NCBI GenBank assembly: GCA_024195265.1 | Contig: JAJLRJ010000008.1 | Location: 41,042,873 to 41,106,872 of the forward strand | From: Dendrophyllia cribrosa | Taxonomy: Eukaryota > Cnidaria > Anthozoa > Scleractinia > Dendrophylliidae | Length of the DNA: 64,000 nt | Direction of reading: 5' to 3' | Shown: in pieces, positions 23,038 to 32,700 of the stretch | Position numbering within the stretch: position 1 is the first letter of the stretch | Layout of the letters: each line of letters opens with the position of its first letter | Translations under genes and position numbers: made by a program | Notes under the pieces: generated by a model | The model's database searches: none | What the model was told of the DNA's origin: nothing | Seen by the model: only the letters and a program-made list of their open reading frames with translations

Positions 23038-24130
23038 ACCGGGTATTATTGAATCTCTGGAGGCACCTTCCTCCATAAAGTTGTCTAAGCTTAGGTGTAT
23101 TTTCCACAAATTTCTCCACAAGCTGGCCATCCATAAAATTCTGAGATGTTGTTTTGATTAATATTTTGTCCATCACATCACGACCCCCACCTACCCTCTG
23201 TAGGTGCCAGAAAAAGATACCAAAGAGAGTGAGTGAGAGTGAGAAAACAGCTGACACTTCACAAACAAATACCCATCTTAGCACCACAAGGTGGAGAGGG
23301 ACATTGTTTAGTAAAGAATTTTGCCCAAGGAGACAAGGTAAAGTCTTAACCCTTTAACCCCCAATCTCAAAATACAGATTCTCCTTTCTTGTTCCATACA
23401 TTTCTTATAGAAGTAGTGGGGAGAAGTTGTTAAAATATCAGGAAAATTCATCTTGGGTGATGATATCCTTAAATCTCATGATATGACATCTCTGATTGAA
23501 TAAACACTGATATTATAAGGAGAAATTTGATACTGATCACTACTGGGGCTTAAACCACAGTCTTCAAAGTGTACAGTTGAACCTCTACTAAAATACAGGC
23601 AACTCTCTATTACGGTCAATTCCCTTGGTCACGAAGACACTCATATTCATGCAATCCCTACCTCTAAATGTGGACACCTCTTTAATGTGGATATTTGGGT
23701 CTGTCCCTTTGGTATTCATATTAAGAAGGTTATGCTGTACTAAGAGTTCATTTTTTCTTTCATCATATTTTCAACAGAGCTGAGAAGCTTCAGTTGTTAA
23801 ACTTGAGGCCAACAACACCAGTGGAATTCAGCTGGTAAGTTTTTACTTTTGTATTCTTTTCTTAATTTTATATTTTGTTTGTTCTCAGAGTAAATCAGTT
23901 GTGTTAAACTTGCACTGCTTCTTGTTCTTAGATCATTGAAGACAGTGAAGAGCGTTTGAAAACTGATCAAGAAATTGAAGAACTTTTGAATATTATTACT
24001 ACAAAGCTACCTGACATTCACGATGAAACAGCAAATGAAAAACACGAGGATGAGGAAGAAATATCATCATAAACACACACAAAATTAAAACCAAGAAGAA
24101 TATCAGAATATTCATGTTTTTAACTATTTG

Positions 24131-24136
24131 AATAAA
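24131..24136 (+). terminator. Poly(A) signal of CRCP
   Basis: AATAAA lies 59 bp after the CRCP stop and is followed by a GT-rich stretch (TTTGTATTGTGTCG), the usual layout of a cleavage and polyadenylation site. Confidence 0.65.
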
Positions 24137-24175
24137 CGTTATTTTATTTGTATTGTGTCGTCATTGTCTTTATTG

Positions 24176-24358
24176 GGCAAACAATCCAATGAGCCAATCA
24201 GTAAAGCAAATACATGTAGCTGGCACATAGTTTGGAAAAACGCACACAATTTGTTGTGGTTCTACTTCTGATTGGTGAAGAAAGTGGTGTAAGATTTTTT
24301 AGCCAATCACAAAGCATAGCATTGCAACAATACTTTTGACACTCAATTGAAAATTACC
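24176..24358. mobile_element. MITE TAGAGCGGTTTTCAATTGAG family, truncated copy
   Basis: Matches the interior and right end of 10962-11247 (CAATCCAATGAGCCAATCAG ... ACACTCAATTGAAAA). The left end is missing. Confidence 0.75.
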
Positions 24359-24400
24359 CTATGATTGTATACCGTAAATCCTCTATCAAGCACATTTGGT

Positions 24401-24421
24401 GGGGGGGGGGGGGGGGGGGGG
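24401..24421 (+). repeat. Poly-G tract
   Basis: 21 consecutive G, after CCGTAAATCCTCTATCAAGC, a phrase that recurs near other G-rich repeats (5150, 5550, 24970). Confidence 0.85.
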
Positions 24422-24518
24422 AGGGAGAGAGGGGGCTAAAGATCGAGAGGAGATGGGGTTTATTACAATTTAGCTTTTGGTAATTCATTCATTCATTCAT
24501 GATTACCGTAATATTACC

Positions 24519-24832
24519 GTGGCAGGCGTAAACGGGGAGGGGGCGCGAAAAAGGAGAGAAGGAGAAGGGAAGGAACGCCTGCTATAAGAACCGGGCTATT
24601 CGCATTACGCCCACCGATTTCCTTGTAATCGAATTACGTCAACTGTCAATACGTTCACCAATCAGAAACTAGCTAGAAATTTACTATGTTTACCACCCAG
24701 CGCGAATTAGCCAATCAGAATTTGCGGCCCTCAGTGTCCGCAGAAATGAACAAATGGGGGTCTTTATTGCAGGCGTCCTTTCCCTCTCCCCAGTTCCCTT
24801 CTCCCCAACGCCTGCTACGCAGGCTACCGTAA
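24519..24832. mobile_element. MITE with GCAGGCGT ends, copy 1
   Basis: The left end GTGGCAGGCGTAAACGGGGA and right end AACGCCTGCTACGCAGGCTA are inverted. An opposite-orientation relative is at 32128-32395, sharing GAATTAGCCAATCAGAATTTG-type and CTCCCC segments. Confidence 0.65.
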
Positions 24833-25722
24833 TTACAATTTTTTTTTTGTTCGGGTACCAGTAATATTTCTCCCAAAGCTAGCAAGTTCTGTATGTGAAT
24901 TCATGCCCGGAACGGTTGGGTAAAAGAAAGAGAGGGGGGCTTAAAAAATGTCTTGCTCCAAAAAGGGGGAGCTTAATAGTGGATTTCCAGTAATCTCACT
25001 GGTTCAGGGAGGGTAGTCAAATTTAAAGTGATGGGGAGATGGAAATTCGCGATTTTGAGTTTTTTTCGGTCTACAAATAATAATTGTACCCAGTACTATA
25101 AATTAATTTCGTGAGTCATCTGGCTAATATTTATTTATTTTTTTTTTTTTTTTTGGGGGGGGGGGGGGGGGAGGGGATGGGGGTTACATTAACGGTTATT
25201 CAGTGCATGAGAAAAGAAGAGAAAAGCCTCCGTCATTTTTAAACGTGCATCTCCATCCCCCAAATATGGGCAATATGGCAACCAGAAGATTCAGTTAGGT
25301 TTTTATTCACCATGCAGCGGCAGAGTTTTTTTTGTGTATTTTAAAAACGCGCGCGCGCGGCAATTGCTGCCGCGTGGAACCTCGCATCGCGCGGAAACCT
25401 ACACGGGTCGGGCGATAATTTTTCGCGTTCATTTGCGTGTTTTGTTGTTTTCTCTGCTCTTATCATATACAAAACGGGACTGATTGCTTCAACGCTATCA
25501 TTTTGAGCAATGAGGTGGTCAAAATAACCGACTCTGACTCTGACATTTAATTTTTTTTTATCTTTCGGAACGACTCCGGACATATGTTATAAAAATAAAA
25601 TTGGTGGCACAAAATCTTATACGAGCTTGTTCTTTGATAAAGTAATAATGTAAAAAAAGTTATCGAGTTGGATTGGAAAAGCAAAGTTAAAAAAAAAAGA
25701 AACAGTTAGCAAAAAAGTTTAG
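24833..25722. other. Intergenic, no gene recognised
   Basis: AT-rich DNA with a T-run/G-run at 25138-25171 and an (GC)n patch GCGCGCGCGCGG at about 25350. An 80-residue minus ORF at 25341-25583 has no recognisable feature. Confidence 0.5.
25711..25716 (-). terminator. Pol III terminator of the tRNA-Leu gene
   Basis: A run of six A on the plus strand is six T in the tRNA transcript, starting 6 nt after its last base. This is the standard Pol III stop signal. Confidence 0.85.
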
Positions 25723-25804
25723 TGGCAGCGGTGGGATTCGAACCCACGCCATCGAAATGACTGGTGCCTAAAACCAGCGCCTTAGACCACTCGGCCACGC
25801 TACC
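25723..25804 (-). tRNA. tRNA-Leu(UAG): tRNA-Leu (anticodon UAG)
   Basis: Read on the minus strand this 82-nt block is a complete class II tRNA. The acceptor strand begins GGTAGCGTGGCC and ends GCTGCCA. The A-box region reads GTGGCCGAGTGG, the anticodon stem-loop is CTGGT-TTTAGGC-ACCAG with anticodon TAG, a variable arm follows, and the B box is GGTTCGAATCC. There is no intron. A run of six T on the transcribed strand (25711-25716) lies 6 nt past the 3' end as a Pol III terminator. It closely resembles animal tRNA-Leu(UAG) genes and has no visible damage. Confidence 0.97.
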
Positions 25805-26440
25805 TTCCACGAAAATTTTGGTGGAAATATTAGTACTTAAACAAATTAATAACCGCCTGTCCTCAAGAAAGAATTGATCAATATGAAATAAAATATAACA
25901 GTTGCATTTAGCGCGTTATAATATTTTCGTTATACAATTTTGCGTTCAGTTTTTGCGTTTAGTCTTTATTTATTTATTTTTTTCATTGACTGAATTGAAA
26001 AACAAAACAAAAAACAAATAGGTTTAATACTGGACTTTTCTCCCCCCAGAATTGGAAGTAAACGTTTTTAGACAAAACGCATTCTCTTTTCAATAAAACT
26101 ATTAACTTAACTTGGGTTAGAATTTTAAGAATATGGAAGCGGTTGGGCAAGTCAATAAAAATATATATTTTGGAATATCGTGCTGTCACCACCCTACTTA
26201 GATAGCAAGAAGGGGGCTAGGGGGGTGGTGTGGGTTATCGTCAGATTTTTGGCCGGGGTAGGCTGCCCAGAGCGTGAAACCTTGCAGACCTATTTTAGAT
26301 CAAAATATATAGAGCGTAGGGTTTGGATCGAGAAAGGGGCGAAAAAAATAAATAAAATTCTAAGTCGTCTTTCAATTTCTGAAAAAAAAAGCCACAATCT
26401 ATACCTTTCAGATCTACGGTCAACTCTCCCTTAAGAGATT
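25805..26440. other. Intergenic, no gene recognised
   Basis: AT-rich sequence between the tRNA and the GGATAATTATAGGGAGAG minisatellite. No coding or repeat structure seen. Confidence 0.5.
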
Positions 26441-26459
26441 CCTCTTAAAGGACACACAA

Positions 26460-26815
26460 CCTGCGTCTGGGGAAATTATAGGGAGAGTGCTCTTTCCCTG
26501 GGATAATTGTTATAGGGAAAGTACTCCACCCTAGGGTAATTGTAGGGAGAGGGCTCCTCTCGAGATAATTATTGGGAAAGTACTCCAACCGAGGGTAATT
26601 ATAGGTTGGGGCTCTTCCCGAGATAATTATTGGGAAAGTTTTCCCCCTGGGCTAACAACAGGAAAGTACTCCCACTGGAATAATTATAGGGTGAGCACTC
26701 CTGGGCTGACTATAGGGAAAGTAACCCCAGGTGTAATTATAGGGAGAGTACTCTCTCCTGGGAAAGTTAAGGTTAAGTACTCCACACAGGGATAGTTATG
26801 GGGAGATGACTGTCC

Positions 26816-26846
<31 letters not shown>

Positions 26847-26996
26847 ACTGGGATAATTATGGGGAGAGTACTCCCCCAGGTGTTATTATAGGTAGAGTAC
26901 TTTCTCCTGGGATAATTATAGGGAAAGCACTCCACCCAGGGATAATTATGGGGAGAGTACTACTCCCCCTGGGGTAATTATAGGGAGAGTACTAGG
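26460..26996 (+). repeat. Minisatellite, GGATAATTATAGGGAGAGTA unit (about 33 bp)
   Basis: About 16 irregular copies of a 30-36 bp unit: GGATAATTATAGGGA(A/G)AG followed by TACTCC(A/C)CCC. It is interrupted by a 30-base C run at 26817-26846. Non-coding. Confidence 0.9.
26817..26846 (+). repeat. Poly-C tract
   Basis: 30 consecutive C inside the minisatellite, expanded from a CCCC within one unit. Confidence 0.9.
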
Positions 26997-27529
26997 GGTG
27001 CACCAGATTTATCAAAATTACTTTTTCACTCCCAAGTGTCCAATAAAATACAATAAAAATACTGAGAATAAACAGAACCATGGGGGAAAAACAAACTTGA
27101 CATCACCATGAGAACAAAACAAATCAAGCCCAAAGCAATATTATGAGCTGGCACTGTAAAAACTCAACACAGCATTTTCAGACTTACCAAAATATTTTTT
27201 TAATGCTTTTACAGAAAATTTAACTACTATGGAAAAACCCAACAGTATTACAGAATTTTTACAAAAAATGAATTTTTACTCAACACTTAATTTTACTAAC
27301 TAATTAAAAAACTATAGGACAATAATATTGCTGACATGAAATTTGCACACAGGAAAGTACAAACAACAGTCAGATACATGCACATAAATAGTTTACTGCA
27401 TAACTGGAAAACAGCACTGAAATTTTTTAGCCTGCGAGCATGGTCACATTTGCCTGCCTGCAGACTAATTATTTTTTGGATAATGTAAAAATATTATTCC
27501 CTCACCACATTACCAAACCTTGGATTTAT

Positions 27530-27775
27530 TAGCTGCCAGCCCTTGCAAAATCCAAAATCTCAACTCCTTTCTTAACTTTACTGTTGATTTCGTTGAGAAC
27601 AATAGAATTTAGACCAGCAAATTTCTATATTAATGTTAACAAACCTAGGATTTATAAGCTTGCAGCCACTGCAAATTAACTGCATCCAAAATCTCAACTC
27701 ATTTCTTGACTGTTGATTTTGTTGAGCACAATAGAATTTAAACCAGCAAATTTCAAATTTCTATATTATTTTAAC
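27530..27775 (+). repeat. Direct duplication of about 125 bp
   Basis: Two adjacent copies share CAAAATCTCAACTC(C/A)TTTCTT, TGTTGATTT(C/T)GTTGAG and AATAGAATTTA(G/A)ACCAGC. Surrounding 27.0-28.7 kb shows no gene; a short palindrome ATCACACTTGCC...GGCAAGTGTGAT lies at 28360-28390. Confidence 0.65.
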
Positions 27776-28736
27776 TTTGTTAGTTATTTAGTTTTTGTGT
27801 AGATATAATCATGCATTTTAGTGAGATTAATATATTATAGATGTCAGAGAATCTATTGATTCTATAGTGATTAAAATCGCTATACAATTGAAGATTGAAG
27901 AATCTACCAATTATTATACCTTCCTTCATTTTTTCAAAAATTTGTAACGAAAACCTGCATGCACAGTAGCTAAAATAAATTTGCCTGACTTAGCTGAGAT
28001 GAAAAACAAGTTACAAACAAATTACCATTTTCAAAGACTAATTAAAAGTTTAGGGTTGGAAACTTAATTGGCCGGATGAATGCCTCTCGGAAAGAAGTCG
28101 CTAAGATTGACAATAGCCCAAAAACAAATTCCTTTCTCAGCCACTAAACTAAAAAAAATCTCTGTGAGAGGAAATAATTATGAATATGAATAAACAGTAA
28201 AAAGGGACACATTTAGTTTTACAGTAATACGTGAAAATTCCAGGTAAATTAAAGGCTTTTCTAACATTTTATTACAGTCCTGGTGGTTTTTAAGTAAAAT
28301 TTTCTGTCAAAAGTAAACTAGATTTGGTTTCAATCAGTGTTATATACCCAAAGTGACAATCACACTTGCCAACCCGGGCAAGTGTGATTATCAACAAAAA
28401 CTAGAAAATTTTGCATGGGGGTGGCCAATTAACTGTAGTTTATTATTAAATCAAGTTAAACTCTGAAAAGCCACATAATGTGAAAACGGATCAAGGAGAT
28501 TTTGAGTTCAGACTACTTTCCTTCTGCTGTAGTTCTGCAGTGGAGACAGGAGGACTGAACTTCCCACTTCCTGTACTCGTTACTTCCAGTTTCCACTCAT
28601 TCCTTGGTGGGTCCCGTCTTTTTGTCTTTTGTCTGTTGCAAAATATTATGCAATGTTGCAATAAATTCTTCTCCAATTTTCTCTGCTTGCAGCCACCTTG
28701 GAAATCCCACTTCACTGTCATATGGCATGTCAGAGG

Positions 28737-29132
28737 TTAAAGGTCCACACACACACACACACACACAGGGTGACTAGTCCATGCAACCTGCAGTCACCCA
28801 TAGTTTTTCACACAGAGAGGCTGGTTGCAGTGACTGATTTGGTCTCTAATTGGTATATTCTTTCATGTGGTCACATTTACTAGTACCATGAGCAGAACAC
28901 ACGAGGATATCTTGTAGGGATAGTCTGATTTGGCCTTTTCATAGGTTTATTTCTTTACCAGTTGCATCAACAGTACAGTTACTGAACAGTTCCTTCAGTT
29001 TAGTCTGAATTCATGCAACAACTGGTATTCACACCAAACAAATTTTGGTTGCCAAGACGAGAATTTTTTTATGAAAATTGGTTCTTCAATTAAAGTCGTT
29101 GCAACTAGTTCCCTTGTGTGTGTGGACCTTAA
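28737..29132. mobile_element. TTAA-flanked element, AGGTCCACACAC ends
   Basis: TTAA at 28737 and 29129 flanks inverted ends AGGTCCACACACACA and TGTGTGTGGACCT. The left end has grown into a (CA)n microsatellite. 396 bp, no ORF. Confidence 0.75.
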
Positions 29133-29791
29133 AGATTAACATTTGATCAAATAATTATACAAAAACAATGACTGATTCTTTGACAACAATGTCCTAATAA
29201 CAAAACCATGAAAAAAGCTAGTAAAATACTGCTTAATGCATGACCGTATAATGAAATATGTACAAGTAGAGTACTATTTACAATTAATACCAGATCATAT
29301 TTACCACTCAAGATTTTTAACCATCATATTTGTCAGTGCATGCATTACACCTTTTGTTTATAGCTCCCTGCTGTTAATTATTGATAATAAGGTTAAGAAA
29401 CAGCAGAACTGATAAAAGTTTAATCTTTCGTTAGCAGGCATAGATCCTTCTTTTAAATACATTGTATGCTCCAAGGAATATGTTCTCACAGAACATATTT
29501 GTCAAGGGTAAATTATCGTGCAAATATATCTTGCAGTGACCAGTTTTCTCTTTTCGTTCCATGTCCACGGCAAGCTCTACACTGTTTGTGGCATTAAATG
29601 GATAATATACATTGATCCTATCATGAAAAACGGCAGTCATTTGTGACCACACAGCAAATTCCAGCACAAAGTATTGCAGCTTTCTGTAGTATTTAAAGGC
29701 CAAAGTTCCACGTCGATCACCATGAATTACAGCATGGAGGAAGACGGGCATCTTGTTATCTAAACATGAAGTGTTTGTGCACAGTATGATA

Positions 29792-32700
29792 TCAGACTGT
29801 GACTTCATGGCTGCTATTTATTGTTCTTCCGTTTATACTTGACTTAACATACATGGCAGAAGCACGTGGAGCTGTGTTGACTGCAGCGGCAAATGAGTCT
29901 GGTCGCCGTGCTCTGCCTTCATGTTCTCTTGTCTGGTGGTGATTTTTAACTCTGCCATCTTCAATCCCATCCTGAAAAATCCCAAATTTCAATTTTTAAA
30001 ATATTGAAAAACAAATGGTACCATGCAAAAATACTGCTGAAGAGGTTTCATTTGAATTGTCACACCATAGGACTGTTGACAGATTCAAAAGTTAGAACTA
30101 CACTTCTTGTCTTCATTGTTCACTTTGGTGAAAGGGTTAATAGTATGAAAGATGCCTGTTACTTGAACTAAACTGCGTGGCTTGTACAGGCTAGAGCTTT
30201 TCTCTGATTACTGTGACATAAAGTGAATTATTAACACTCATCTTGGAGGAAATGTTAGTTCTTTGTAGCTTACTCTTGCTTTCTGGTATTTCCAAGATTT
30301 GTCATTCCACCTCGCCCGACATATTTCAGTCAGTAAACATTTTTATCATGTCATGTATTACCAATTATTTGACAGTATTATTACCGGTAATAAGTAAACA
30401 TTTTTGTTGTTGCTTCAAATAGAAAGACTATGACAATAGCACAAAATTCATTTTCACTCACTGTTCAATTTTAAGTCAAAACTGAGACAAAATTGTTTCA
30501 AATTTTAATGCACAAGGTTGCATTCATTTTTACAACCTCAGACACAACTATAGGCCATAATTTGGCATCAACAAACATTAACAAATTGCCCCCCTCCCCC
30601 CTCTACCCCCTGTCCATACTATAAAACTGGCCCATACAAATCCTGTGATCCCTAAACAACATTTGAAGAGGGGGGGAGGGCGAACAGTTATATAATAGTA
30701 TTTGAGTTTCTATTTTCAGGACAATAGAGAAATGTGGGCATAGTTTCAGTATGTCTCAACTACCTTATGATAGGAAATTAACGCTCCATGAAATTAACGC
30801 GAATTCTCAAAATTCGCGTTAATTTAAGTCGCGTTAATTTTTGTGAGCGTTAATTTCCACGACATTATTTAAGTGGAGCGTTCATTTCCGAGACCTTAAT
30901 TTCACTCCAAATTCTGGATACCATCCGAACACATATAGCAACTAGGAAACAATAACCTTCTCTTTTCGGCACACTATTTTCAATCTTTTACAATGTAAAA
31001 GCCTTAAAGATATGTCATCTGCAATATTTCCAGTTTGTTCTTGCTTTCAGAAGAGCAGTTCTCGACATCCGTTTTTGTTTTGTACTACACATTCAGCCAA
31101 AATATCTTTAAAGACATCAATAATCGCGTTAATTTTCTTCATTTTGAAAATCTACCCCTCTCTCGCGTTAATTTCCTTTATTCGAAATAAATTTTCCCTC
31201 CAATTCGCATTAATTTAAGTCGTGTTAATTTCAAAGACATTAATTTACAGGAGCGTTAATTTCCTATAATAAGGTAGTTTTGTCTGAGGTTGTAGCCCAT
31301 GGGGGGGGGGGGGGGGGGTACTCCCCCAAAATACCTATACGGGTATGTGCCGCCCAACAGGGTCATGATTTTGGGACTCCTGATCTAGAACGGGGTATCC
31401 ATTTTAGAGACATTTCCTAGAACGGGGTATAATATTTCGAACGCACAAAAGCTTCAGATTATGAGCAGCCATTTTTTCTAGTACGGGGTACTAAAAATTA
31501 ACCTATTTCTAGAACGGGGTATCATTTTGAGTGCAAATTCTTTCTAAAACGGGGTCCAAATTTGGAGACCAGGACGGCACATACCCACCCAAAATATACC
31601 CAAGTACCCCCCCCCCCCCCCACTTGGGGTTGTAGCAGGGCTGTATGGTGTTGCACCTGTAACTGCTGATTTCTGTGATTAGAAGACACTTCAACTTTAA
31701 CATCATCCAACTCAGTTTCATCTCCTTGTTTTTTAGCCTGAGCATCCTTATCTTTCTCCTTCCTCTTCTGTTTCTTTGTGACTTTCTTAGAAACTTCCTT
31801 CTCTATATTTTCCACATAGCCAATATACCTGGAAAACACAATACGGTCAAGGAAAGTCAAGTCTGTGGTGAGTCTGTGCAGAGGTGTGAAGGTATAGTGG
31901 TTAGCAAGCATTGGACTTAGACAAGGAACTTTACCCCACATTGCCTCTTGCCACCCGGTGTATAAAAGAGTGCCGGTGACAAAATGCTGGGGGTGACCTT
32001 GCAATGGACTAGCATCCCATCCAGGGGGAGAAGGAGTCATACTACTTGTGGCTTTATGTTAGACACAGGGTTAAGCCCTGGTCGAGTGGGTTACCTGTGG
32101 CTTCTGTGCAACTTTATCTAAAGTATAGCCAGTGTAGCAGGCGTCGGGGAGAGAGGGAAAGGATGCCTGCGAAAAAGAACCCCTTTTGGTCATTTCTGCG
32201 GATGTTGGCGGCCACAGAATTCCAATTGGCTAATTCCCACTGGGCGATAAACATAGTAAATTCCCATGTGAAGTCAGCCATATGTAAAAACGGGCACCTG
32301 GTTCTTATAGCAGGTGTTCCTTCCCTTCTCCCCCACTCTTTTTTCACGTCCCCTCCCCTCCCCCTCCCCATTTACACCTGCCACGCAGTCTGTCTACAGT
32401 AAAGTCTGCGGGTACCATGTCGGACTTTTTAACTGAAGATCAGATATTACAAAACTCGTCTTTGCCACTGCAACTGATAACAAGAAGTTTCTACGGTCTC
32501 TGAGTAACTGTGATAACTCTAGACAAGGAGACTAACTCCTGCTAAAAATAACAAACAAACAATGGATGGCCATTGTACATGGGAACCATTCCAGTTGTCC
32601 AAAGGGACACCATTCTCAAGGGAGTAATAGAAGCTTTGCAGAAACATTTGTTCCCCATAGTAAAGCAGGAAATTCTAATTCACAAAAATTTCATCCTGTG

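Larger units (their letters stand above)
21244..24072 (+). pseudogene. CRCP: CRCP / RPC9 (RNA polymerase III subunit), apparently incomplete
   Basis: CRCP/RPC9 (yeast Rpc17) pairs with RPC8 in the Pol III initiation stalk and also serves as the CGRP-receptor component. Recognisable exons: 21244-21251 (MEV, ending at a GT donor, tentative), 22404-22442 (ARKHLEKTPCKIQ), 22641-22696 (SPEIIEEFLKAMQPFNLTK), 23778-23834 (AEKLQLLNLRPTTPVEF) and 23932-24072 (IIEDSEERLKTDQEIEELL plus an acidic tail and TAA). These follow the family order closely. Two defects: the second exon of the family (about 45 residues around the SNYEV motif) was not found in 21.25-22.40 kb, which instead holds a retroelement tail and a Penelope fragment; and the exon ending at 23834 is one base short, so joining to 23932 makes an immediate stop. 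It may be a pseudogene, carry an assembly indel, or have a diverged exon I missed. AATAAA at 24131 supports a real 3' end. Confidence 0.75.

Noticed and set aside
28480..28740. 86- and 76-residue ORFs and a 45-codon minus frame beginning MPYDSEVGFPRWLQ
   Set aside because: The minus frame looks somewhat protein-like but is short, isolated and ends beside a TTAA element; no splice partners were found.
32046..32402. 118-residue ORF on the plus strand
   Set aside because: Spans a SINE end and a MITE; no homology recognised.
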